The notes under the pieces: generated by a model
What the model was told of the DNA's origin: nothing
The model's input: the letters and a program-made list of their open reading frames with translations, nothing else
Database searches by the model: none
Source: RGIG1918 sp045536045
GTDB lineage: Bacteria > Cyanobacteriota > Vampirovibrionia > Gastranaerophilales > Gastranaerophilaceae
Reading direction: 5' to 3'
Length of the DNA stretch: 21,619 nt
Assembly (NCBI GenBank): GCA_045536045.1
Contig: JAZSMU010000120.1
Location: forward strand, 1 to 21,619
In this document: piece after piece, positions 7,386 through 15,238 of the stretch
Position numbering within the stretch: position 1 is the first letter of the stretch
Layout: each line of letters begins with the position of its first letter
Program-made: the position numbers and the translations under genes

Positions 7386-9395
7386 TTAGCTACAACCTGA
7401 ATATCCACAGTTTAGACAAATAAAGCATCCCTCTGCCATCTCAATTGTGTTACCACATTCTGGGCATACTTTCTTTTCTATTTTAACTTCAAATTCAAAA
7501 TCGTTTTTAACTTCTTCAACTACTTCTTCAACAACTGGAGCAGTTTCTGCCTTTGGTTCTTCTTTTTTCTTTTCAAGAACCATTGGTTGAGTAAGTCTTG
7601 AATTGTTTCTATAAACTGTTAAGCCTTTAAGACCAGCTTCATAGCCAAGAACATAAGCTCTTGCAACATCTTCTTTTGTTGCGTGTTCTTCAAAGTTAAC
7701 TGTTTTAGAAACAGCATTGTCTGTGTGAAGTTGGAAAGCAGCTTGCATTCTGATATGGTATTCTGGAGAAACATCATGAGCTGTTGCAAATGTTTGTTTA
7801 ACATTAGCTGGAAGTTCATCAATGTGAGCTACAGTTCCTTCTGAGCCTATTCTTTCCATTAATTCTTTTGAATAGAATCCGTGTTCTTTAGCATATTTTT
7901 CAAAAATTGGGTTAACTTCAACAAGTTTTGTGCCATCCATAATATCTCTCATAAATACTAATGAGAATAATGGTTCAACACCACCTGAGCAACCAGCAAT
8001 CATAGAAATTGTTCCTGTTGGAGCAATACAAGTTGTAGTTGCGTTTCTAATACCAACACGAGCAATTTTTTCATCTAATGCTTTCCACATATTATCTGAA
8101 ATTACACCAGCTGATTTGCCTTTGTATTTTTCATATAAGTATGAACCGTATGAATAGATAGAACCTTCAAAGTTGTTGAATTTACCACGTTCTTCGCTTA
8201 ATCTAATTGATTCAACCTTTGAATGGTAGTCAATAAATTCCATAATTTTTGAAGCTAACTCAATACCAGCTTCTGAACAATATGAAATGCCAAGTTGCAT
8301 AAGCATATCAGCCCAACCCATAACGCCTAAGCCGATTTTCCTGTTGTCTTGAACCATTTTTGCAATTTGTGGAAGTGGGTAATTGTTCGCAACAATAACA
8401 TTATCCAAGAAATGAATTGCACATTTTGTTGTGTTTTCCAAAGTTTCCCAATCAATGTCAAGACCACCGATTTCATTAACTTTAATCATTTTTGCAAGGT
8501 TAATTGAACCTAAGTTGCACGCTTCAAATGGAAGAAGTGGAACTTCACCACATGGGTTTGTAGATTCAATTGGTCCAATTTGTGGTGTTGGGTTATCTGA
8601 ATTCATTTGGTCAATAAAGATAACGCCTGGTTCGCCTGTTTGCCAAGCACCTGTAACAATGATTTCAAATATTTCTCTTGCGTTTAATTTTTGAACAACT
8701 TCTTTTGTGTTTGGATGAATTAATTCATAATCTTCATTCTTTTTAACAGCTTCCATAAATTTGTTTGTTATAGCAACTGAAATGTTGAAGTTTTGAAGTT
8801 TGGTAACATCATCTTTGCAATGAATAAATTCAAGAATATCAGGGTGGTCAATTCTTAAGATACCCATATTGGCACCTCTTCTTGTTCCACCTTGTTTAAC
8901 AGCTTCTGTTGCTGCGTTAAATACTTCCATAAAGCTTACAGGACCAGAAGAAACACCCATTGTTGATTTAACAACATCATTTTTAGGGCGAAGTCTTGAG
9001 AATGAAAAACCTGTTCCACCACCTGATTTATGAATTAGAGCAGTATTTTTAATAGTTTCAAAAATACCTTCTAGGCTATCTTCAACAGGTAATACAAAGC
9101 AAGCACTCAATTGACCAAGTTCCCTACCTGCATTCATTAAAGTTGGAGAGTTTGGCATGAAATATTTTTTAGCCATAAAATTATAGAATTTTTCAGCACT
9201 TTTTTGAACTTCTTCTTCGCTTGCACCGAATTTTCTATCAGCTTGAGCAATAGTTGTTGCAACTCTATTAAATAAATCGTGTGGAGTTTCAATAACTCTG
9301 CCTTGTGCATCTCTTTTTAAATAACGTTTTTCTAAAACTTTGATACCGTTTTCAGATAATTCTAATTTAACATTTTCATCCATTGTAGAATTCAC
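7386..9395 (-). CDS. nrdJ: Adenosylcobalamin-dependent (class II) ribonucleotide reductase, 669 aa
   Basis: Reduces ribonucleotides to deoxyribonucleotides with a B12-generated thiyl radical and works with or without oxygen. The active-site signature NPCGE is at 280-284 (radical Cys 282, with Asn 280 and Glu 284). The redox-pair cysteines are C99 (LSACFVLP) and C293 (EACNLGSINL). Other landmarks are SGGGTGFSFSRLRP (124-137) and TTTCIAPTGTISMIAGCSGG (453-472). A charged linker (about 606-641) leads to a cysteine cluster: CPEC (644-647), C657, C660, C663 and C668, likely the redox-shuttle/zinc-ribbon tail. GTG is preferred as the start because AGAGG lies 8 nt upstream; the in-frame ATG at 9383 would be about 20 nt from it. 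Length resembles the short Thermotoga-like class II enzymes. No cobalamin riboswitch fits the 90-bp upstream gap. Confidence 0.95.
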   Translation of the reverse strand: MNSTMDENVKLELSENGIKVLEKRYLKRDAQGRVIETPHDLFNRVATTIAQADRKFGASEEEVQKSAEKFYNFMAKKYFMPNSPTLMNAGRELGQLSACFVLPVEDSLEGIFETIKNTALIHKSGGGTGFSFSRLRPKNDVVKSTMGVSSGPVSFMEVFNAATEAVKQGGTRRGANMGILRIDHPDILEFIHCKDDVTKLQNFNISVAITNKFMEAVKKNEDYELIHPNTKEVVQKLNAREIFEIIVTGAWQTGEPGVIFIDQMNSDNPTPQIGPIESTNPCGEVPLLPFEACNLGSINLAKMIKVNEIGGLDIDWETLENTTKCAIHFLDNVIVANNYPLPQIAKMVQDNRKIGLGVMGWADMLMQLGISYCSEAGIELASKIMEFIDYHSKVESIRLSEERGKFNNFEGSIYSYGSYLYEKYKGKSAGVISDNMWKALDEKIARVGIRNATTTCIAPTGTISMIAGCSGGVEPLFSLVFMRDIMDGTKLVEVNPIFEKYAKEHGFYSKELMERIGSEGTVAHIDELPANVKQTFATAHDVSPEYHIRMQAAFQLHTDNAVSKTVNFEEHATKEDVARAYVLGYEAGLKGLTVYRNNSRLTQPMVLEKKKEEPKAETAPVVEEVVEEVKNDFEFEVKIEKKVCPECGNTIEMAEGCFICLNCGYSGCS

Positions 9396-9429
9396 TTTCT
9401 TACCTCTTTTCCATGCCTAACTTTTTTAT

Positions 9430-9438
9430 ATTATACCA
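9430..9438 (-). promoter_or_regulatory. Extended -10 promoter of nrdJ
   Basis: TGG-TATAAT lies 35 nt ahead of the GTG start, giving a ~28-nt leader that contains AGAGG. At 17 bp spacing the -35 position is a weak TTTATC. No convincing NrdR box was found, and no hairpin terminator separates this region from the upstream gene, so read-through from the six-gene operon is possible. Confidence 0.5.
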
Positions 9439-9485
9439 AATCAAGACGCCATGATAAAACATGTAAAGAATTATCAAGATTAATT

Positions 9486-10217
9486 TTAGCGATTAACACC
9501 AAGCCCAAATAAAGCAAAATCGTAGCCTATTGGGTCGTCTGAATTAAATTCTTTTAATTTTTCTGTTAATTCAATTACTGCCTTAAAGTCATTTGAGGTT
9601 CTTTTTAATAAATTAAACTCTCTTGAAACCGTTGCAACATGGGTATCTAGGGGAATTAAAAGCTCAGATTTTTTATATATATCCCAAACTCCTAAATCAA
9701 CTTCGCCATCTCTTATCATCCACCTTAAAAACATATTAAGCCTTTTTAAGGCACCACCTTTGTTTGGATTTGGCAAAAAATGGCAAAAACCAGAAGTGAG
9801 ATTATTGCAATTAGAATAAAAATAATCGCAAACTCCTTGCAAGTTATTACTTTCAACCTTGCTTTTGTAAAATAACTCCCTCAAATTGCTTTTGTTAGAA
9901 TATAATTTATTCAATAATTCTAAAACACAAATTAAGTCAAAATCCTTGATAAATCTGTAGTTAAAGCCTTTTAATTTTTCTTTATTGTCTTCAAAACCTA
10001 AAATAAATTCTAAAGGTTTATTTTCCATAATTTCAAATAAAAGATTTAATTTTTGGATAAATAATTCACGCTTGCCATAAGCAAAACCGGAAGCTAAAAA
10101 GCCTGAAATTTCAATTTCTTCAAGCGTTTTAAACCTATGAGGGAATTGAATTGGGTCATTTTCTATAAATTCTTTAACTTCATACTTCGCCCTAAGTTCG
10201 TCTAACTTATTTTTCAT
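9486..10217 (-). CDS. TIGR02757 (DUF2400) family protein, 243 aa
   Basis: Conserved bacterial family of unknown biochemical role. I believe it is related in fold to the helix-hairpin-helix DNA glycosylases, but this is recalled and not shown by the sequence. Landmarks are DPIQFPHRF (21-29), EIEISGFLASGFAYGKR (34-50), GGALKRLNMFLRWMIRDGEVDLGVW (154-178), the IPLDTHV motif (188-194, with Asp191 and His193) and DDPIGYDFALFGLG (227-240). Length is near the family norm. No signal or membrane segment is present. The gene starts inside the end of the tadA-like gene (11-bp overlap) with a poor SD, so it is probably translated by coupling as the last gene of the operon from 14212. Confidence 0.88.
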   Translation of the reverse strand: MKNKLDELRAKYEVKEFIENDPIQFPHRFKTLEEIEISGFLASGFAYGKRELFIQKLNLLFEIMENKPLEFILGFEDNKEKLKGFNYRFIKDFDLICVLELLNKLYSNKSNLRELFYKSKVESNNLQGVCDYFYSNCNNLTSGFCHFLPNPNKGGALKRLNMFLRWMIRDGEVDLGVWDIYKKSELLIPLDTHVATVSREFNLLKRTSNDFKAVIELTEKLKEFNSDDPIGYDFALFGLGVNR

Positions 10218-10641
10218 CTCTCAACCCTTTGAAATAGTCTTTAATCAAGGCTTCGCATTCTTCTTCCACAACCCCACCTTGAATTTCAATTTTAGAATTT
10301 GCCAATTTTTTAAGGTCTAAAACAGAGCCTCCTGCCCCATATTTAAAATCATATGCTCCAAAATATAATTTCTCTATTCTGGAATTTAAAATAGCCCACA
10401 TGCACATAGGGCAAGGCTCAAGGGTAACATAAATTTCGCAACCGTCTAAAATTTTTGAGTTTAGTTTTTTATGAGCCTCATTTATCGCAACAAGCTCTGC
10501 GTGCAAAGTTGAATTATTTTCTTTTTCTTTTAAATTATGAGCAGTTGCAATAATTTCGTCATTTTTTACAATAACAGCTGCAATTGGCAAATCAATGTCA
10601 GATTTTTTAGCAATTTCAAGTGCTAAATTCATAAATTTCAT
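10207..10641 (-). CDS. tadA: Nucleoside/tRNA adenosine deaminase, TadA-like, 144 aa
   Basis: Zinc-dependent cytidine-deaminase-fold enzyme. TadA converts A34 to inosine in the tRNA-Arg wobble position. Zinc and proton-shuttle residues are complete: HAE at 47-49 (H47 ligand, E49 catalytic) and PCPMC at 76-80 (C77 and C80 ligands). The following region (RIEKLYFGAYDFKYGAGGSVLDL) resembles TadA's DxKxGAxGS block more than guanine deaminase, and the C-terminal end (VEEECEALIKDYFKGLR) fits TadA. The DLPIAAVIVKN stretch differs slightly from the usual PVGAV. The start overlaps the kinase stop as ATGA, implying coupling. A second in-frame ATG lies three codons on. The main alternative is another nucleoside deaminase of the same superfamily. 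Confidence 0.82.
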   Translation of the reverse strand: MKFMNLALEIAKKSDIDLPIAAVIVKNDEIIATAHNLKEKENNSTLHAELVAINEAHKKLNSKILDGCEIYVTLEPCPMCMWAILNSRIEKLYFGAYDFKYGAGGSVLDLKKLANSKIEIQGGVVEEECEALIKDYFKGLRDEK

Positions 10642-12104
10642 TTAATCAAATCCTCAAAAATAAGAGTTGCAATGAATTTGCCATCTTCACTTTTAACTGA
10701 AAAATCTATATTTAAAGCACCAGAAAGACCTTTAACAATATAAAGCCCAAGCCCTGTGCCTCTTGTTGTTCTTGTTAAATCTGAATCCATTCTAATGAAT
10801 TTATCGCAAAGTTTGCTTAAAGTTTCATCATCAATTTTTTCGTAATTATTTTTAATTTCAACTTTAATTTTTCTTCCGTCAAATTGAGCATCAACATCAA
10901 CTTCATCCTCTGGCTCAGAGTATTTTATTGCATTATCAACAAGGTTTAAAAGAATTTGCATAACTCTATCTTCATCAGAAATTATCTTAGGAAGCCTATC
11001 ATCAACATTTAAATTAATTTTTCTTCCCTTAGGATTGCAATATATTGTTGTTTTTTCAAGACAATCTGCAATGTTTACTTCAGATTTCAAAAATTTCAAA
11101 CTAAAACTTTCAATTTCTGGAATTACAAGAAGGTCTTCAACCATCCTAGATAACATTTGTGCTTGCTCTTTAATAATCTTTAAAGACTTCATTTTCATAG
11201 TTTCATCTAGAACAATATCTTGCCTCATAAGCCTTGAAGAATAGCCAATAATGCTAGTTAGTGGGGTTCTAAATTCATGGCTTGTAGCCGAAACAAGGTT
11301 TGAACGAAACTCATTTAGTTTTTCAAGTTCAATATTTTTCTTTGATAATTCTTTATAAGAAGCATTAATTTTTCTTGCCATATAGTTAAATTGTTTTGTT
11401 AAATAATACATTTCATATGGAGAAAAAATATTTTTAATTAGCCTAATTTTGCGTTCATAATTCCCTTTAGATAAGGCAGAAACACCCTTTAAGAGTTGCC
11501 TCATATTCAAATATAGATAGAAAGTATAAATACCAACTATTAAAAATATAAAACACGCAGCAAGGGAAAGAGCAAGAATTATTTTAAATCTTGCAACATT
11601 GATTGTGTTTTCCATAATGCCAGATGTTGTGTTAACAACAATTATATAGTCCAAATCACCAATTTTGTAATATGCCATAGGCTGGTTTTTAATTTTGCCA
11701 AAAATATCAGGAGTATTTTTTAGCATAATTAAAGGTAAATCTGAAACTATATCTTCAAAATCGTCAGGATTTTTAGAATTTGTTGCAATTAATTTTTTAT
11801 TTTTATCTAAGACATAAATTTCTCTTTTTTCTTTTTTAAAACGGTCATTCAAAAGCTCATAAATATATTCTTTATCAGCATTACCTTGCGTTTTTTTATA
11901 AACTAAAATCAGCTCCCCTGTGTTTTGTGCAAGCATTTTAGCACTGTAGGCAAGCTCACGCCTAACTGAATGTTGAGAAACATTTGCAATAATAATCCCA
12001 ACCGTTACAAAAGGAATTAGAACTGCAAAAAGCAAAACAACAATAATCTGCTCAACAATTTTTGGTCTTTTTAAATTCAATTTACTCAGTAATGTTTTTA
12101 TCAT
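10638..12104 (-). CDS. Membrane sensor histidine kinase, 488 aa
   Basis: Two membrane segments (about 18-42 and 172-198) flank a ~130-residue extracytoplasmic sensor region with a probable PAS/Cache-like core (IYVLDKNKKLIATN, MAYYKIGDLDYIIVVN). A HAMP-like linker (about 199-250), a coiled coil and a HisKA domain with SHEFRTPL (phospho-His about 276) follow. In the ATPase domain the N box is NLVDNAIKYS (387-396) and G2 is RGTGLGL (448-454). The G1 box (DxGxG) is not recognisable; IKNNYEKIDDE stands in its place. I chose the ATG at 12104, with TGGA 7 nt upstream, over the in-frame TTG at 12116. It overlaps the response-regulator gene by 23 bp and is its obvious partner. Confidence 0.92.
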   Translation of the reverse strand: MIKTLLSKLNLKRPKIVEQIIVVLLFAVLIPFVTVGIIIANVSQHSVRRELAYSAKMLAQNTGELILVYKKTQGNADKEYIYELLNDRFKKEKREIYVLDKNKKLIATNSKNPDDFEDIVSDLPLIMLKNTPDIFGKIKNQPMAYYKIGDLDYIIVVNTTSGIMENTINVARFKIILALSLAACFIFLIVGIYTFYLYLNMRQLLKGVSALSKGNYERKIRLIKNIFSPYEMYYLTKQFNYMARKINASYKELSKKNIELEKLNEFRSNLVSATSHEFRTPLTSIIGYSSRLMRQDIVLDETMKMKSLKIIKEQAQMLSRMVEDLLVIPEIESFSLKFLKSEVNIADCLEKTTIYCNPKGRKINLNVDDRLPKIISDEDRVMQILLNLVDNAIKYSEPEDEVDVDAQFDGRKIKVEIKNNYEKIDDETLSKLCDKFIRMDSDLTRTTRGTGLGLYIVKGLSGALNIDFSVKSEDGKFIATLIFEDLIK

Positions 12105-12807
12105 TTTCAAATCCAAATGGTGTTAATTTATATCCAACATTTACAACTGTGTTCAAATATTTTGGTTTTTTAATATCGGGCTCAATTTTTTGCCTTAAGC
12201 CACCAACATGAACTCTAACCATACGAACATCTTCATCAGAGTTATAACCCCAAACCTCATCTAGTAAAGTCGCAAGGCTAACAGGCGAATTTATGTGTTG
12301 CATTAAGCAATACAAAATTTCAAACTCTGTTGGTGTCAATTTAACTTTTTTATCTAAAACAAGGCATTCTAGGGAATCTGGCAAAATTTCAATGTCGCCT
12401 GCTCTTAAAATTTCTTTGTTATTGCTATCAGGTTCAGCCCCACCACGTCTTAATAATGCCCTTATTCTTAATAAAACCTCTTGAATATCAAATGGTTTGA
12501 CTAAATAATCATCAGCTCCAATTTCAAAACCTTGAGTTTTATCTTGAATAGTGCCTTTTGCAGTTAAAAGCAAAACTGGAGTTTTAATTTTTGCAAGGCG
12601 AATGTTTTTGCAAACATCAAAACCATTCATTTTTGGCATCATAACATCAAGCAAAATGAGGTCATAATTTCCTGAAAGTGCTTTTTTAAGACCTTCTTCA
12701 CCATTTGACGCAGTGTCAGTTATATAACCTGAAGACGAAATATCAAATTCAAGCAAATCCCTTATTTCGTCTTCATCATCAACTATTAAAATTCTTTTTG
12801 TGTTCAT
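12082..12807 (-). CDS. OmpR/PhoB-family response regulator, 241 aa
   Basis: Two-component transcription factor. The receiver domain (1-120) has the acidic pocket D10/D11, phospho-acceptor D54 in LILLDVMMPKMNGF, T82 and K104 (VKPF). The winged-helix DNA-binding domain (about 132-231) has LTPTEFEIL (157-165) and the recognition-helix region DEDVRMVRVHVGGLRQKIEP (191-210), ending NTVVNVGYKL. The start codon overlaps the SPFH stop by one base (TAATG); the SD is weak, so coupling is likely. It precedes its kinase. The sensed signal and target promoters cannot be read here. Placement behind NfeD and SPFH genes hints at an envelope-related signal, which is inference only. Confidence 0.94.
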   Translation of the reverse strand: MNTKRILIVDDEDEIRDLLEFDISSSGYITDTASNGEEGLKKALSGNYDLILLDVMMPKMNGFDVCKNIRLAKIKTPVLLLTAKGTIQDKTQGFEIGADDYLVKPFDIQEVLLRIRALLRRGGAEPDSNNKEILRAGDIEILPDSLECLVLDKKVKLTPTEFEILYCLMQHINSPVSLATLLDEVWGYNSDEDVRMVRVHVGGLRQKIEPDIKKPKYLNTVVNVGYKLTPFGFENDKNITE

Positions 12808-13775
12808 TATTTCTTATCTAACATCTCTTTAATGCCATCAATTGAGCTTAGAACACCTGTTGCTTCATATGGCATATAAACGATTTTGTTGTCTTTGCCA
12901 TCTGAAATTGATTTAAGAGTTTCTAAGTATTTAACAGCAATTAAGTATTTATCTGCAGGTCCAACGCCTGTCATAGCATCTATAACTTGTTTAATAGCTC
13001 TTGCTTCACCTTCAGCTTCTTTTGCTTTAGCTTCGGCTTCACCTTCTGCAACAAGAATTTTAGATTGTTTTTCACCTTCTGCTTTGTTAATCATACTTTC
13101 TCTATGACCTTCAGCTTCAAGGATAGCAGCTTTTTTCTTACCTTCTGCTTCAAGAATTGTTGCACGACGGTCTCTTTCTGCTTTCATTTGTTTTTCCATA
13201 GAGTCTTGAATTTCTCTTGGTGGGTTAATGTCTTTTAATTCAACTCTTGAAATTTTTACACCCCATTTATCTGTTGCAACATCCAAAATTTCTCTAAGTT
13301 TTTCGTTAATAACTTCTCTAGAATTTAGAGTTGAATCTAATTCCATTTCGCCAATAACGTTTCTAAGAGTTGTTTGAGTTAATTTTTCAATTGCTTCAGG
13401 TAAGTTTGCAATTGCATAAACAGCTCTTTCTGGGTCAATAATTTGGAAATATAAAAGAGCATCAATAACGATTTTTACATTGTCTTTTGTAATAACACTT
13501 TGTGGAGGAAAATCAAAAACTGTTTCTCTAAGGTCAATTATTGGGCTAGTTGATGTTGTCGTGTAAGCTCTTCCTGATAAATCTTTGTAAATTGACCTAA
13601 CATGAAGTTCTTTTGGAACATCAATAAAAGGAATAATTAAATTAAAACCAGCCTTAAGTGTTCTATTGTATACACCAAGTCTTTCAATAATCATAACTTG
13701 TGCTTGGCGAACAATTTTTACTGAATAAACTAGAGTAATTATTGTTAGAGCAATTAAAAGTATTAAAAAAACCAT
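12807..13775 (-). CDS. SPFH/band-7 (stomatin-like, QmcA-type) membrane protein, 322 aa
   Basis: Single N-terminal membrane segment (about 2-18), then the SPFH domain: QAQVMIIERLGVYNRTLKAG, IDLRETVFDFPPQSVITKDNV (80-100), IDPERAVYAI and WGVKISRVELKDINPP (171-186). The following coiled coil has an AEG tripeptide at 210, 221, 232, 243 and 254, exactly every 11 residues, a hendecad-like repeat expected for the oligomer-forming helix. A short insertion (DLSGRAYTTTSTSP, about 65-78) precedes the VDLRE-type motif. A strong AGGAGG stands before the ATG. Stomatin-like proteins form membrane cage oligomers and are commonly paired with NfeD proteins, as here (8 bp downstream of the nfeD-like gene). Confidence 0.93.
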   Translation of the reverse strand: MVFLILLIALTIITLVYSVKIVRQAQVMIIERLGVYNRTLKAGFNLIIPFIDVPKELHVRSIYKDLSGRAYTTTSTSPIIDLRETVFDFPPQSVITKDNVKIVIDALLYFQIIDPERAVYAIANLPEAIEKLTQTTLRNVIGEMELDSTLNSREVINEKLREILDVATDKWGVKISRVELKDINPPREIQDSMEKQMKAERDRRATILEAEGKKKAAILEAEGHRESMINKAEGEKQSKILVAEGEAEAKAKEAEGEARAIKQVIDAMTGVGPADKYLIAVKYLETLKSISDGKDNKIVYMPYEATGVLSSIDGIKEMLDKK

Positions 13776-13783
13776 TTTTCCTC

Positions 13784-14212
13784 CTATATTTTTTCTACAA
13801 TCATTAACAAACTTTCATTTTTGATGATTTTTACTTTTGTATCTTTTGAAATATTTTCTCCATTTGAAGATTTTGCATTCCAAATTTCATCAAAAACTTT
13901 TATTTTTCCACCGTTTTCTGTAATTTCATCTACTACAGTAGCTTCAAGACCTATATATTTACCTTCTATAACACTATTAATATTTTCATTGTTGTTTTTC
14001 TTTTTTAATAGCAATGGTCTTAAAATAATTAAGCAAAGAACAGAAACTATAACAAAGACCCATATTTGAGTTGGATATGAGAATTTATAATATCCAAAAA
14101 TTCCTGCAACAGCACAGCCTAAAGATAGGTTTAAAAAGAATAAAGATGGGGTCATAATCTCTGCAAAAAGGAATATAAGACAAACTATTGCCCAAATTTG
14201 ATAAAGCTCCAT
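13784..14212 (-). CDS. NfeD-like membrane protein (short form), 142 aa
   Basis: Two or three membrane segments at about 4-24, 26-42 and 48-68 are followed by a basic/Asn-rich linker (70-78) and a C-terminal NfeD-type OB-fold (about 80-142). The GLEATVVDEITENGGKIKVF stretch followed by WNAKSS matches the usual GxxGxAxTxLxPxGxVxxxGExWxA pattern. This is the short form without the N-terminal ClpP-like protease domain (YbbK-type partner of stomatin-like proteins). The start is ATG behind an optimal AAGGAGGT. It is the first gene of the minus-strand operon that runs to 9486 and has the best-consensus promoter in the window. The role is inferred as a membrane partner of the adjacent SPFH protein. 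Confidence 0.87.
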   Translation of the reverse strand: MELYQIWAIVCLIFLFAEIMTPSLFFLNLSLGCAVAGIFGYYKFSYPTQIWVFVIVSVLCLIILRPLLLKKKNNNENINSVIEGKYIGLEATVVDEITENGGKIKVFDEIWNAKSSNGENISKDTKVKIIKNESLLMIVEKI

Positions 14213-14236
14213 ATAACCTCCTTTTTATCTAAAATA

Positions 14237-14265
14237 ATTATAAAAATTTTGAATAAAAGTGTCAA
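14237..14265 (-). promoter_or_regulatory. Consensus sigma70-type promoter of the nfeD-SPFH-RR-HK-tadA-TIGR02757 operon
   Basis: TTGACA at 14265-14260 and TATAAT at 14242-14237 on the minus strand are separated by exactly 17 bp. The predicted +1 is near 14230, giving a short leader with AAGGAGGT. This is the only full -35/-10 consensus I found in the window. Confidence 0.88.
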
Positions 14266-14306
14266 GAATAGCAACTGTGGTTAAATATATAATTCTCTTA
14301 ACTAAT

Positions 14307-14334
14307 TTGACTTTTTAATTTTGTATAATATTAT
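14307..14334 (+). promoter_or_regulatory. Promoter of accD-accA
   Basis: TTGACT (14307-14312) and TATTAT (14329-14334) have a 16-bp spacer. An overlapping TATAAT at 14324-14329 is an alternative -10 but lacks a -35 at proper spacing. It diverges from the operon promoter about 40 bp away. No recognised fatty-acid regulator operator was seen. Confidence 0.6.
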
Positions 14335-14362
14335 TTAACAATAAAAGAAAAAGAGGATGATT

Positions 14363-15238
14363 ATGACAACTCTTGCAGATTGGTTCAAAACTAGAAAAGC
14401 CGAACAAATTGCCGTTCAAAGAGATAACGAAGTTAAAATTGATGATTCAATTAGTAAATTATGGACTCTTTGCTACAACTGCGGGGCTCAATTGCCTAAA
14501 AGCGATTTGGAAAGCAACTTAAATGTTTGTCCTCACTGCGATTACCACTTTAGAATTGGCGCTAAAGAAAGAATTTCTTTGATATTTGATGAAAATACTT
14601 TTGAACAAATGTTTGAAAATATTTTGCCTGCAGACCCATTAGATTTTGTTGATACAAAAAGTTATGTAGAAAGACAAAAAGAAGCCAAAGAAAAAACAGA
14701 GCTTGAAGAAGCCGTTATTGTTGGAGTTGGCGAAATTGAAGGCACTAAAGTTGCAACTGCCATTATGGATTTTGACTATATGGGTGGTTCAATGGGCTCT
14801 GTTGTGGGGGAAAAAATTACTCTAATAATTGAACACGCAATTGAAAACAAACTTCCTGTTGTTATTTTTACATCTTCAGGTGGTGCAAGAATGCAAGAAA
14901 GTGCATTATCCTTAATGCAAATGGCAAAAACAAGTTGTGCTGTTGCAAAATTAAACGAAGCAAAATTGCTTTATATAACAGTTTTATGCGAACCAACATT
15001 TGGTGGTGTTACTGCAAGCTTTGGAACACTTGGCGATATTATGATAGCTGAAAAAGGTGCTAGAATTGGCTTTGCTGGAAGAAGAGTTATTGAACAAACA
15101 ATTAGAGAAAAACTGCCAGCAGATTTCCAAACAGCAGAATATTTGCTTAAATACGGGCAAATTGATATGGTTCTAGAGAGAAAAGAAATGAAAGAAAAAC
15201 TCTCTACAATATTAAAAATCCATCTTGGAGCAAAATAA
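14363..15238 (+). CDS. accD: Acetyl-CoA carboxylase carboxyltransferase subunit beta, 291 aa
   Basis: Beta half of the carboxyltransferase that moves CO2 from carboxybiotin to acetyl-CoA to make malonyl-CoA, the first committed step of fatty acid synthesis. The N-terminal four-Cys zinc ribbon has C37, C40, C56 and C59 (CYNC and CPHC). Carboxyltransferase motifs are MDFDYMGGSMGSVVGEK (about 135-151), FTSSGGARMQES (169-180) and GGVTASFG. I chose the second of two close ATGs: AGAGG touches the ATG at 14357 but sits 6 nt from the ATG at 14363. The stop overlaps the accA start by one base (TAATG). Identification is secure. Confidence 0.96.
   Translation: MTTLADWFKTRKAEQIAVQRDNEVKIDDSISKLWTLCYNCGAQLPKSDLESNLNVCPHCDYHFRIGAKERISLIFDENTFEQMFENILPADPLDFVDTKSYVERQKEAKEKTELEEAVIVGVGEIEGTKVATAIMDFDYMGGSMGSVVGEKITLIIEHAIENKLPVVIFTSSGGARMQESALSLMQMAKTSCAVAKLNEAKLLYITVLCEPTFGGVTASFGTLGDIMIAEKGARIGFAGRRVIEQTIREKLPADFQTAEYLLKYGQIDMVLERKEMKEKLSTILKIHLGAK

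Noticed and set aside
9396..9485. Cobalamin riboswitch ahead of nrdJ
   Set aside because: Only 90 bp are available, with a promoter inside; there is no room for the aptamer and no B12-box-like sequence was seen.
12105..12116. TTG start for the histidine kinase
   Set aside because: An ATG four codons later has TGGA at good spacing; the TTG sits inside that SD-like sequence.
12987..13238. Plus-strand frame opposite the SPFH gene, rich in Phe, Cys and Ser
   Set aside because: It is the mirror of the Glu/Ala/Lys-rich coiled-coil repeat and has no start signals of its own.
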